Assembly (NCBI GenBank): GCA_044221315.1
Contig: JBGAPK010000007.1
Location: 90,315-154,314 of the forward strand
Reading direction: 5' to 3'
DNA from: JAFEBO01 sp044221315
GTDB taxonomy: Bacteria; Planctomycetota; Phycisphaerae; Phycisphaerales; UBA1924
DNA: 64,000 nucleotides
Part shown: piece after piece, positions 25,433-34,013 of the stretch
Numbering within the stretch: position 1 is the stretch's first letter
Layout: each line of letters begins with the position of its first letter
Made by a program: the position numbers and the translations under genes
The notes under the pieces: model-generated
Told to the model about the DNA's origin: nothing
Databases searched by the model: none
What the model saw: the letters and a program-made list of their open reading frames with translations, nothing else

Positions 25433-25963
25433 GTGAATGATCCGTTTCAATCTCTGGGGCTCCCGAGGCGATTCGACCTTGACGATCCCTCGATCCGGCG
25501 TGCCTACCTCGCGAAGGTGGCCGGTACGCACCCCGATCTGGCGGCCGGCGCCTCCGCTCAGGGCGACTCGGCTGAATTGAACCGCTCACGCGACACGCTC
25601 CTCAACCCCGAACTCCGGGCCGATGCGCTGCTCCGCCTGTTGGGAGGCCCCAGCAAAGAATCCGACAAGTCTCTCCCGCCGGCGTTCCTTTCCCACATCA
25701 TGGAAACCCGCGAAGCGATCGAAACCGCCAAGGAATCTGGCGATTCCGGCGAGATCAGCACCTGGACCGATTGGGCCGACGCCGAACGCGCTCGCTATAT
25801 CGCCGATGTCGGCGCCCTGTTCGTCGCGCTGCCCAATCCTCCCCCGCCGCAAACCCTGCGAATAATCCGCCAGAAACTCAACGCCTGGCGCTACATCGAA
25901 AGGCTGATCGAGCAGCTCGATTCCTCGTACGACCCCAACCGCGCCGACTTCGAACGCCCCTGA
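25433..25963 (+). CDS. HscB-like J-domain co-chaperone
   Basis: A 176-residue protein beginning DPFQSLGLPRRFDLDDPSIR with the J-domain HPD motif (GTHPDLAAG), and a C-terminal helical part (LNAWRYIERLIEQLDSS) like the HscB domain that binds the iron-sulfur scaffold IscU. HscB would stimulate HscA in Fe-S cluster transfer. No isc genes are nearby, so the assignment rests on domain layout. The next gene starts 15 bp downstream. Confidence 0.78.
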   Translation: MNDPFQSLGLPRRFDLDDPSIRRAYLAKVAGTHPDLAAGASAQGDSAELNRSRDTLLNPELRADALLRLLGGPSKESDKSLPPAFLSHIMETREAIETAKESGDSGEISTWTDWADAERARYIADVGALFVALPNPPPPQTLRIIRQKLNAWRYIERLIEQLDSSYDPNRADFERP

Positions 25964-25978
25964 CCCGATCCCCGACCG

Positions 25979-26569
25979 ATGAAGATCCTCCGCCCCATCG
26001 CCATCGTCCTCACCTTCGCCGTCACCGTCATCGTGATCCAGCGGTTCAATTCGACGGGCGTCGCCCCGATTCCGCGGGCGTTCGCCAACGGCCTGTCTCT
26101 CGACGGCGCGATCGACCTCGGCCGGAAGCAGAAGAAGCCGGTGCTCATTCTCGCGACCGCCGATTGGTGCGGGCCCTGCCAGTTCATGAAGAGAGAAATT
26201 CTCTCCCAGCCTTCAATCTCGGCGCAAATCTCTCGCGACTTCATTCCCGCCTACGTCGACCTGGACAAGAGCAAAGACGCCGCCGAGCGCTTGCAGGTGA
26301 TCGGAATCCCCGCGACCCTCGTCTACTGGGACGGCAAGCTCGTCGCCCGGATGCAAGGGGTTCTTCCCCACGACTCGTTCCAGCAGTGGCTCGCGGCCGC
26401 ACGAGATCAGGCGTTGAGTGACCATCCGTTCGTCGATCGTGCCGAGGAAGATTTCGCCCGCAATCTGATCAACAAGATCGAGGCAAACGCCGCAGACGCC
26501 GCGCCCGGAAAAACACCCGAGGACCCGCCATCGCCGGGGAATCCCGCGAGCGCTCAGCCCCCGCGTTGA
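25979..26569 (+). CDS. membrane-anchored thioredoxin-like protein
   Basis: A 196-residue protein with an N-terminal hydrophobic segment (PIAIVLTFAVTVIVI) that should anchor or export it, then a thioredoxin fold with the redox motif ATADWCGPCQFMKRE, the cis-proline region VIGIPATLVYWDGK and a low-complexity tail. The CGPC motif and domain suggest a periplasmic thiol reductase or DsbD-gamma-like protein. It lies 15 bp after the HscB-like gene, so the two are probably co-transcribed. Confidence 0.85.
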   Translation: MKILRPIAIVLTFAVTVIVIQRFNSTGVAPIPRAFANGLSLDGAIDLGRKQKKPVLILATADWCGPCQFMKREILSQPSISAQISRDFIPAYVDLDKSKDAAERLQVIGIPATLVYWDGKLVARMQGVLPHDSFQQWLAAARDQALSDHPFVDRAEEDFARNLINKIEANAADAAPGKTPEDPPSPGNPASAQPPR

Positions 26570-26707
26570 CGGCCATCCCCCATTTTCGATGGTCCATCCG
26601 CAGTTCTCCGGACGCTGCGGAAGCGATTCTGACCACCTTCACAACCAATGTGCTGTCTTTATGCGGACCCTTGCGGTATGTTTAGTGATCCCCCGGAGGT
26701 CCGATTC

Positions 26708-29113
26708 ATGATCCGACGTTTGTTCGGCATTGTCTCCCCGCTTGCACTGTCCTGCACGCTCCCTCTCGCCACCTTTCATTCGAGCGCTGTCGCTCGCCCC
26801 GACGATTCCACCCCCGCCATTCAGACCGACGAGGATGTCTGCATCCCGCCCCTGGAGGAAGGTTGCGGCAAGTCCGCCATGCTCCGGCGCCGCTTTGCCG
26901 CCGGCCTTCTCCCCGCCGACGTTCCCGACCGGTCCTTCAATCCCTTCGTCGATCGCGAGGCTTTCGGCGAGACCGACGTTCTCAGCAACTCGCTCGATAT
27001 CGCCGTCGATCCGACCGCTCAGACCATCAGCGGCAGCAACACGATCACGGTCAAGAGCCTCGTCTCCGGACTGACGCAATTCACCTTCGCCCTCCGAAGC
27101 AACTTCACAGTTTCCACCGTTACGATCAACGGAGTTCCCGCAGCGTTACCCTCCGCGCCCGTAGGCAGTTCGTACCTCCGGACGCTGACGCTCGATCGTC
27201 CGTACAGCCAGAACGAAGTTCTCACGATCAGGATCTTCTACAGCGGTGTCCCGGTTTCCGCGGGATTCGGCTCGATCGAATTCACGACGCAGGGAGGCAT
27301 CCCGGTCGTTTCCTCGCTCAGCGAGCCCTACTACGCCGGCACCTGGTGGCCCGCAAAAGACGGCGACTTCGCCCAGCCCGGCGACAACAGCGACAAGGCG
27401 ACATGGGAGATCTTCCTCACTACCCCGGGCAATCTCGTCGGAGTTTCCAACGGCTCGCTCCAGGGTGTCGATACCCTCGGCGACGGCCGCAAGCGATATC
27501 ACTGGGCGTCCAACTATCAGATGTCGACCTATCTCGCATGCTTCAGCATGACGAATTACAACGCCCATAGCGTCTCCTACACGTACAACCCGCCGGGCGG
27601 GCCTTCCGTGACGTTCCCATTCCGCTACTACCTCTATCCCTCCGCCGACACCGCCTCGAATCGCGCCGCGTGGGAGAAGATCCTTCCGATGATGGACGCG
27701 ATGCAGCCGATCTTCGGCGTGTATCCCTTCGCCGACGAGGGGTACGGGATGTACGAGTTTCCCTTCGGCGGCGGCATGGAACACCAGACCATGACCGGCC
27801 AGGAGGGTTACTCCGAATCGCTCACAGTTCACGAAATGGGACACCAATGGTGGGGCGACAACGTGACCTGCCGCACATGGGGTGATATCTGGTTCAACGA
27901 GGGACTGGCCGATTACACCGAGTGCCTCTGGGCCGAGCGAAAGATCGGTTCGACCGGGCACGCCGCGCTGATCAGTGCGCTCAATTCCCGCAAGCCCAGC
28001 AGCACCGCCGTCGCCGGGACCGTGTATTGCTACGACACGACCAACGACAACCGCATTTTCAGCACCTCGCTGACCTACTACAAAGCCGGTTGGGTCTGGC
28101 ACATGCTCCGCGGCGTCATGGGCGACGCAACGTTCTGGAATTACCTGGCGCAGATCCGCGCGCAGTACACCGGCTCCGCCGTCACCACCGACAACCTCCG
28201 CGATGTCGCCAGCGCCGTCACCGGAAAGGACTTCGGCCCCTTCTTCAACGAGTGGGTCTACCTCGGCGGCGCCCCCACCTACGTCAAAGGCTTCACGCCG
28301 TTCTCGGTCAACGGCAAGAACTACGTCAAATTCCACATCCGCCAGACCCAGTCCGCCTCCTACCCGACTTTCACAACCCCGATCGATTCGGCATTCTCCA
28401 CCGCTTCCGGCACGGTGACCTACAAGGTCGCCCCAGTCGCCAAGACCAGCTGGTTCGTCAAGGCGCTTCCGGCCGCCGCCACCGCGTTCACGCTCGACCC
28501 CGACACCTGGGTTCTGAACTACGGTAAGACCTCCGAGTCGTACATCACCGCCGGCGCTCCCCCGGTTGTCCTGACCGCGGCGCCCCTCCCCGGCGACGCA
28601 CCCGAGTTCCGTCTCGCGCCGTCCAACGTCAAGGTCACGTTCAGCGAGAACATGAACCTCTCCGCCGCGAATTTCCAGGTTCTCCGCACCGGCGGCGGTT
28701 CGCCCGTCCCGATCACGTATTCGTGGAGCGCCGGCACACTCACCGCCACGCTCCAGTTCGCCACCCGCCTCAGCCCGGCTTCATACACCGTGCAGGTCCT
28801 CGGCTCCCCCTCTTCCGTCGCGACCGCAGTCGTTCTTGATGGCGACATCGCCAACCCCGCTCTCCCATCCAGCCTTCCCAGTGGCAACGGGGCCGCCGGA
28901 GGCAGCGCGTCCTACAACTTCTCGGTCGCCGCCGGCCCCTGCCCCGCCGACATGAACAACGACAACGTTGTCGATGACGCAGATTTCGTCATCTTCGCCG
29001 GCTATTACGACCAACTCGTAACAATGGGCGCCGACATCAACGGCGATGCCCAAACAGACGACGGCGACTTCGTGCTCTTCTCCGCCGCGTACGACCAGTT
29101 GGTCTGTCCCTGA
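26708..29113 (+). CDS. secreted M1-family metallopeptidase with C-terminal dockerin-like tail
   Basis: An 801-residue secreted protein. ATG 26708 has GGAGG 8 bases upstream and gives a signal peptide (MIRRLFGIVSPLALSCTLPL). The M1 N-terminal beta domain is followed by the zinc motif HEMGHQWWG near residue 375 with the downstream Glu in WFNEGLADYTE. After a beta-rich C-terminal region there is a pair of EF-hand-like repeats, CPADMNNDNVVDDADFVIFA and DINGDAQTDDGDFVLFS, the tail shared with three other proteins in the window. Likely degrades extracellular peptides. The exopeptidase GAMEN motif appears as FGGGMEHQ. Confidence 0.9.
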   Translation: MIRRLFGIVSPLALSCTLPLATFHSSAVARPDDSTPAIQTDEDVCIPPLEEGCGKSAMLRRRFAAGLLPADVPDRSFNPFVDREAFGETDVLSNSLDIAVDPTAQTISGSNTITVKSLVSGLTQFTFALRSNFTVSTVTINGVPAALPSAPVGSSYLRTLTLDRPYSQNEVLTIRIFYSGVPVSAGFGSIEFTTQGGIPVVSSLSEPYYAGTWWPAKDGDFAQPGDNSDKATWEIFLTTPGNLVGVSNGSLQGVDTLGDGRKRYHWASNYQMSTYLACFSMTNYNAHSVSYTYNPPGGPSVTFPFRYYLYPSADTASNRAAWEKILPMMDAMQPIFGVYPFADEGYGMYEFPFGGGMEHQTMTGQEGYSESLTVHEMGHQWWGDNVTCRTWGDIWFNEGLADYTECLWAERKIGSTGHAALISALNSRKPSSTAVAGTVYCYDTTNDNRIFSTSLTYYKAGWVWHMLRGVMGDATFWNYLAQIRAQYTGSAVTTDNLRDVASAVTGKDFGPFFNEWVYLGGAPTYVKGFTPFSVNGKNYVKFHIRQTQSASYPTFTTPIDSAFSTASGTVTYKVAPVAKTSWFVKALPAAATAFTLDPDTWVLNYGKTSESYITAGAPPVVLTAAPLPGDAPEFRLAPSNVKVTFSENMNLSAANFQVLRTGGGSPVPITYSWSAGTLTATLQFATRLSPASYTVQVLGSPSSVATAVVLDGDIANPALPSSLPSGNGAAGGSASYNFSVAAGPCPADMNNDNVVDDADFVIFAGYYDQLVTMGADINGDAQTDDGDFVLFSAAYDQLVCP

Positions 29114-29152
29114 TCCGATGTCGAATGTCGGACGTCGCGAAAAATTGTATCG

Positions 29153-29248
29153 CTCTGCTGCTCTGCTGCTCTGCTGCTCTGCTGCTCTGCTGCTCTGCTG
29201 CTCTGCTGCTCTGCTGCTCTGCTGCTCGGGTGCTCTGCCTCTCTGCTG
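29153..29248. repeat. tandem octanucleotide array (CTCTGCTG), 12 units
   Basis: Nine perfect copies of CTCTGCTG (29153-29224), two degenerate units (CTCGGGTG, CTCTGCCT) and one more perfect unit (29241-29248), all in 8-bp register. It lies between the convergent 3' ends of the M1 peptidase and DUF1015 genes. Three degenerate heptads (GATGTCG, AATGTCG, GACGTCG; 29117-29137) and the flank AATTGT (29143-29148) precede it. The same octamer recurs at 39370-39417. Confidence 0.95.
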
Positions 29249-29269
29249 AAAGCTCACCGCTCTCTCCCC

Positions 29270-30610
29270 TCACTCCAGCGGATTCACAAACAGCCCCGTC
29301 GCCAGCTTCGGATAGAAGAACGTGCTCTTCTGCGGCATGAGCTCGTTCGCCTTGCTCACCGCCCGCACCGCATTCAGCGGCGTCGGCCTCACCAGCACCG
29401 CCATCTGCGGCACAAATCCCTTCCCGCCTCCCGCTCCCGTCTCGCTGCCACGCCCGATGTCGGCCACTTCGTCCACCGAATGAGGGAAGGCCCACTTTAC
29501 CGGCTGCCCGCCGTTGAGCTTCGGCTGACAGATCTCTTCAACGATGAGGTGCTGAATAATCGCTACATCGAGTGTGCGCCACTCCTTCGGCTTTGCGGAA
29601 AAGCGCTTCGCCAACGGGTCTGGATTTGATGGACAGATGATGAATCCTCGCTTGCTCGCGAAGTCGTAGAGCCCGAGCCGGTTGTCAGCGGGCTTCGCAT
29701 GCATCGCCCCGTGCAACGCGTGCAGGTCTCCGGAAACCGGCTCAAATCGCAGGTCGGAAGCGCCGGCCTTCAGAAACGCGTCGATCGAATAGTCCTTCAT
29801 TCCCCCGAGCACGCGATGCGTCGGCCCGATTACCAGCCCCGGGTCCGACATCCCAACCAGCACCATCATGCACCGGCGCGCCGGATGGTCCTTCGCGACC
29901 GGCCCCTGCCCCTCCAGAAACTGCAGGTAGTTCAACTGCGTGTTGTACCGGTGATGCCCATCGGCGATGAAGATGTCTTCGCCCTCAAGCGCCGCCCGGT
30001 ACGCCGCGATCGTCGCCTCGTCCTCGATCACCCACACCTCGTGCAGCACACCGTCGTAATCCATCCGCGCGGTCATGTCCGGCCCGCGCGACGACATGAC
30101 CGACCGCACGAGTTTCGTCGCCGCCCCGGAATCGTCGCCCAGAAGCCCGAATATCGGCGACAATTGGGCTCGGGTCGCCTTCATGAGCGCCAGCCGATCT
30201 TCCTTCGGTCCCGAGAATGTCTCCTCATGCGGCAAAATGCCCCCACCATGCCGCGGGCCAAACGGAACGGCTTCCACCGCTGCCGCCATCCCGCACCGCT
30301 GAGTCCGCTTCCCGCCGAAATCAAACGTCTGCCGGTACGCGAACATCGCCGGCCGACCGCGGTGTGTCAGCACCTTCGACCCAAGCCACTTGCGATACGC
30401 CTCACCGGCCGCCCCGTACGTCTCCTTCGGTCCCAGTTCCTTTGCCGGCACGTGCGGGAGGTCAACCGCGACAATGTTCGCCGCGTGTCCCTTCAGCAAC
30501 CGCTCCTTCGCCTTCAGATCGAGCACGTCGTACGGCGGCGCCACCAGGTGCGACACGTCAGGTCCCGACGAATACTGGACGGCACGAAACGGAAACACCT
30601 GCGGCATCAA
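29270..30610 (-). CDS. DUF1015 family protein
   Basis: A 446-residue soluble protein of the DUF1015 family, whose biochemical role is not established. Characteristic segments are VFPFRAVQYSSG, VAPPYDVLDLKAKERLL, GGGILPHEETFSGPKEDRL, IADGHHRYNTQLNYLQF and VLVGMSDPGLVIGPTHRVL. The gene lies 40 bp downstream of purQ on the same strand; the two may be co-transcribed. Confidence 0.9.
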   Translation of the reverse strand: MMPQVFPFRAVQYSSGPDVSHLVAPPYDVLDLKAKERLLKGHAANIVAVDLPHVPAKELGPKETYGAAGEAYRKWLGSKVLTHRGRPAMFAYRQTFDFGGKRTQRCGMAAAVEAVPFGPRHGGGILPHEETFSGPKEDRLALMKATRAQLSPIFGLLGDDSGAATKLVRSVMSSRGPDMTARMDYDGVLHEVWVIEDEATIAAYRAALEGEDIFIADGHHRYNTQLNYLQFLEGQGPVAKDHPARRCMMVLVGMSDPGLVIGPTHRVLGGMKDYSIDAFLKAGASDLRFEPVSGDLHALHGAMHAKPADNRLGLYDFASKRGFIICPSNPDPLAKRFSAKPKEWRTLDVAIIQHLIVEEICQPKLNGGQPVKWAFPHSVDEVADIGRGSETGAGGGKGFVPQMAVLVRPTPLNAVRAVSKANELMPQKSTFFYPKLATGLFVNPLE

Positions 30611-30650
30611 TCACTCTCCAAATTGTGCTCGGCAATCCGACATCCCGACT

Positions 30651-31475
30651 CTACACCCCCACCGCCGCCACGTGCTCCACCGCATTTCGGAACACCCTGA
30701 GTCCCGGCGTCTCAACTTTCCGCACCCGCTCATCGAGCCTCGTCCAATACGGATGCCGCGTCCATTCCAGATATCGCTCGGGGTGCGGCATTAATCCGAA
30801 TACCAACCCCGACGCATCGCAGATTCCCGCGATCGCGTTCTGCGAACCGTTGTAGTTGTCCGAGTACCGCAGCGCCACCCGCCCCGTGGCCTCGAGCTCC
30901 CGCAGAACCACCTCGTCGCGGCAGACAAGCCGCCCCTCGCCGTGCGCCACCGGAAACATCCACACATCTTCCACGTCCCGCGCATCGATCGATTCTTCGA
31001 TTCCCTTCGTCCAGATGCACGTGGAATTTCGCTCAGTGATCATCCCAACCCATCGGTCGCAGAACCTACCGCTCTCGTTGTCCGTCAACGCGACCGATTG
31101 CTCCGGGGCCGCTTCCGGCGGCCAGTCCTCCCCAACGGCCGGTCCCGGCAAAAGCCCGATCTGCACCATCACCTGAAACCCATTGCACGCCCCGATCATC
31201 GGAACGCCGCGGGCCACCGCATCGCGAAGCGCCGGGTAGAGCCTCTCGCGGCAGCGCATCGCGAAGATCCGGCCCGAGGCGATGTCGTCGCCATACGAAA
31301 AACCGCCCGGAAATCCGATCAATTTGTACCGCTCGATCTGCGAGGGTTCCTTCACAACGGCGTCAAGGTGCACGAGCGTCGGTGCCGCGCCGGCCATCCG
31401 GAACGCGCGGCACATTTCCTGATCGCAATTGGTCCCCGGCGCACGTATCACGAGAGCACGCGGTTCTGGCCTCAT
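30651..31475 (-). CDS. purQ: phosphoribosylformylglycinamidine synthase subunit PurQ
   Basis: Glutamine amidotransferase subunit of FGAM synthase in de novo purine synthesis. It has GTNCDQEMCRAFRMAGA at the N-terminus, the class I nucleophile in MIGACNGFQVMVQIGLLPG and the His-Glu pair in LMPHPERYLEWTRHP. The ATG at 31475 gives 274 residues, somewhat longer than the Bacillus form. The frame is open for another 118 codons upstream into the FG-GAP promoter region, which is treated as non-coding. No purL or purS is in the window. Confidence 0.93.
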   Translation of the reverse strand: MRPEPRALVIRAPGTNCDQEMCRAFRMAGAAPTLVHLDAVVKEPSQIERYKLIGFPGGFSYGDDIASGRIFAMRCRERLYPALRDAVARGVPMIGACNGFQVMVQIGLLPGPAVGEDWPPEAAPEQSVALTDNESGRFCDRWVGMITERNSTCIWTKGIEESIDARDVEDVWMFPVAHGEGRLVCRDEVVLRELEATGRVALRYSDNYNGSQNAIAGICDASGLVFGLMPHPERYLEWTRHPYWTRLDERVRKVETPGLRVFRNAVEHVAAVGV

Positions 31476-31759
31476 ACTCGATCGTAGATCCGGTTGCCCG
31501 TCCGACGGTTCGTTTCGAGCCTCACTACCCATCCCCACGGGCCGATCGGCGCCGCCCGGGCGACCTTGAACCACGATCCGAAATGCGGCGCAAGCGCTCG
31601 GACGGCCTTGAGGGGCCGGGCGAGCCGTTTTCAGGGGGCCGAGGCCTCTTGGTTTCGGTCTTGAATTGAGCGGACCGGATGGTGTAGACTGCTCGTTCGA
31701 CCCCGGCACGTCCGGGATCGAAGCCGGACGGACCGCCGGACCGGCGCGGGAGAGAGTGA
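31476..31759. promoter_or_regulatory. divergent intergenic region purQ / FG-GAP protein
   Basis: A 284-bp gap between divergent genes. GGGAGAGAG just before the GTG at 31760 is the ribosome site of the FG-GAP gene. No other box, operator or riboswitch was recognised. Confidence 0.3.
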
Positions 31760-33523
31760 GTGCGTTTGTTCGTGGGCATTGCTGCAACGCTGTCGGCCGT
31801 CGCGTTTCGCGCGCCGGTGGTGACAGCACAGGGGTGCGCCCCCACCCAACTCACCGCGCCCGGTGGGAATGCCAACGACCGGTTCGGAACCTCGATCGCC
31901 GTCACCACCGACACAATCGTAGTCGGTGCCGAAGGGCGTACTGTCGGCCCCAACTCGTTCCAGGGACAGGCCTTTGTCTATCGATGGAACGGCTCGGCTT
32001 GGAACTTCGAAGCGGCCCTGACCGCCTCGGACGGTGCCCAAGGTGATTCCTTCGGCCACAGCGTGGCGATCTCCGGCGATACCGCAGTGATCGGTGCCTA
32101 CGCCAAGACCGTGAGCGGTGCGAGCAGTCAGGGCGTGGCGTACGTCTTCACCCGGAGCGGCACGGTCTGGACCCAGCAGGCCAAGCTCGTCGGCGCCGAC
32201 GGAGCCGCCGGAGATTCCTTCGGATATTCAGTCGCGATCGTCGCCAACACGGCGGTCTGCGGCGCCTACGCAAAGAACGCCGGACCCAACCAGTTTCAGG
32301 GCGCCGCCTATGTCTTCACGCGCTCGGGCACCGTCTGGACCCAGCAGGCCAAGCTCCTCGCCTCCGACGGAGGTACAAACGACTTCTTCGGCACTTCAAT
32401 ATCGCTCACGACCGACACGATCGCGATCGGAGCCAACGGCGCGACCGTGAGCGCCAAGGCCGCCCAAGGCGCCGTGTATGTCTTTGTCCGGAGCGGCATC
32501 ATCTGGACTCAGCAGGCCAAGCTGATCGCCTCCGACGGCCTCGCGTCCGACTACCTGGGCGCGAGCGTCGGGATCTCGAACAACACCATCGTCGCCGGCG
32601 CACTGTACAAGGCCGTCGGCCCCAATCCGTTTCAGGGCGCCGCGTACATCTTCACCCGTGCGGGCACGGTCTGGTCGCAGCAGGCAAAGCTGGTCGCCTC
32701 GGACGGCGCCCCGTTCGACTACTTCGGAAATGCCGCCGTTGTCGCGGGAGATACCGCGATCTTCGGGGCATACAACCAAACGGTTGGAGCCAACGCCAAC
32801 CAGGGTGTTGCCTACGCCTTTCAGCGTTCGGGCACGACCTGGACCCAGCAATCCAAGCTTCTCAGCGCCGACGGTGCTCCGGGCGATGCCTTTGGAACGT
32901 CCGTCGCGATCGCGGGAAGCACCGCGGTCGCCGGCGCGCCCCAGAAAATGATCGCCGCAAAGGCCTCGCAGGGCGCCGCGTACGCCTTCGGATCAAACGT
33001 CCCCATCAGCCTCATTCAGCAGCCTGTCTCCGCGTCGGTCTGCTCTGTTACCAGCGCCGTCTTCAGCGTCACCGCCCTCGGAACCGGACCGTTCTCATAC
33101 TCATGGCAATGGCGGGCCGGCCCGTCCGTCCCCCAGTGGACCGCCGTGGCGGAAGGCTCGAACAGCGCCGGCGCAAGAACCTTCGCGGCGCTCAATTCGC
33201 ATTCACCGTCCATCACCGTCTCGTCCTATCACCAGACCGACGCCGCCGGACCATTCGGTGACTTCCGGTGCATCGTCAGCAACGCTTGCGGCGGGACGAC
33301 AAGCAATCCCGCCTCGGCCAAGGTCTGCTGGGGTGACTTCAATTGCGACGGACAGGTGGAAGACACCGACTTTGTTATCTTCGCCTCCGCCTACAACCTG
33401 CTGGATTGCGATGCCCCCGCGATGCCCGCCGGATGCCCGGCCGATCTCATCTCCAATGGCGTCGTGGACGATGCAGACTTCGCGCTCTTTGCAAATGCCT
33501 ACAACATCCTGGTCTGCCCCTGA
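31760..33523 (+). CDS. secreted FG-GAP repeat protein with dockerin-like tail
   Basis: A 587-residue exported protein. GTG 31760 has GGGAGAGAG upstream and gives the signal peptide VRLFVGIAATLSAVAFRAPV. Residues of about 25-410 are seven or more repeats of roughly 55 residues (DRFGTSIAVTTDTIVVGA, DSFGHSVAISGDTAVIGA, DSFGYSVAIVANTAVCGA and so on), the FG-GAP blades of an integrin-alpha-like propeller. An Ig-like segment and a pair of EF-hand-like repeats follow (FNCDGQVEDTDFVIFA and ISNGVVDDADFALFA), ending NILVCP. Probably cell-surface or extracellular; ligand unknown. Confidence 0.88.
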   Translation: MRLFVGIAATLSAVAFRAPVVTAQGCAPTQLTAPGGNANDRFGTSIAVTTDTIVVGAEGRTVGPNSFQGQAFVYRWNGSAWNFEAALTASDGAQGDSFGHSVAISGDTAVIGAYAKTVSGASSQGVAYVFTRSGTVWTQQAKLVGADGAAGDSFGYSVAIVANTAVCGAYAKNAGPNQFQGAAYVFTRSGTVWTQQAKLLASDGGTNDFFGTSISLTTDTIAIGANGATVSAKAAQGAVYVFVRSGIIWTQQAKLIASDGLASDYLGASVGISNNTIVAGALYKAVGPNPFQGAAYIFTRAGTVWSQQAKLVASDGAPFDYFGNAAVVAGDTAIFGAYNQTVGANANQGVAYAFQRSGTTWTQQSKLLSADGAPGDAFGTSVAIAGSTAVAGAPQKMIAAKASQGAAYAFGSNVPISLIQQPVSASVCSVTSAVFSVTALGTGPFSYSWQWRAGPSVPQWTAVAEGSNSAGARTFAALNSHSPSITVSSYHQTDAAGPFGDFRCIVSNACGGTTSNPASAKVCWGDFNCDGQVEDTDFVIFASAYNLLDCDAPAMPAGCPADLISNGVVDDADFALFANAYNILVCP

Positions 33524-33553
33524 GTCGGGTGCGATCGCCCGGACGCCCCGCGA

Positions 33554-33991
33554 TCAGCTCTGCTGCGTGAACGTCGCACCGTCGAGAGCATCAAAGCTGA
33601 CGAACTGGCCTTTCTCAAACCCGCTCGCGCTCTGACGCGGATCGGTCGGCTCACACCATATCGGCACAGCCGCATTCACAACAACCCGGTCTCCCTCGAC
33701 CGCGATGATGGTCCCCTGCACCCGGCGCGGATGCCCCGAGACCGGCTCGACATACCGCCCGCCGGTCGTCACCACGTCGATCCGGCGCGCCTTCACGCCG
33801 ATCTTTCCCACGATCCGATGGCCCACACGGGCAGTGATCGCTCCATCCGCAACCAGCCGCAACTGATAGCTGGTGTCGGGAATGGATATCACCACATGCC
33901 CCGGGCCATCGCCGCTCGGCGCAATCACTTGCTCGAGCACCCCGCGGCAGAGGCGCGAGTCAATCCTGGTCGTCGGCGCTGGGGTAATCAT
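33554..33991 (-). CDS. hypothetical protein, small beta-rich
   Basis: A 145-residue protein of no recognised family. Alternating hydrophobic pattern (GHVVISIPDTSYQLRLVA, GTIIAVEGDRVVVNAAVP) suggests a beta-barrel or OB-like fold. It contains one Cys and one Trp and no membrane segment. It lies 22 bp upstream of... on the minus strand, downstream of the TPR/metallopeptidase gene (34014), and is probably co-transcribed with it. Codon use is like its neighbours, so it is likely real. Confidence 0.65.
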   Translation of the reverse strand: MITPAPTTRIDSRLCRGVLEQVIAPSGDGPGHVVISIPDTSYQLRLVADGAITARVGHRIVGKIGVKARRIDVVTTGGRYVEPVSGHPRRVQGTIIAVEGDRVVVNAAVPIWCEPTDPRQSASGFEKGQFVSFDALDGATFTQQS

Positions 33992-34013
33992 GGAGCCGGA
34001 GAATAGGCGGCGC

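Noticed and set aside
29153..29248. CRISPR array
   Set aside because: The 8-bp units are directly adjacent with no spacers, and no cas genes are in the window.
29046..29249. Small Leu/Cys/Ala-repeat and Ser-Arg-Ala-Ala-Glu-Gln repeat proteins over the octamer array
   Set aside because: These are just translations of the CTCTGCTG repeat in different frames; no start context and no support for coding.
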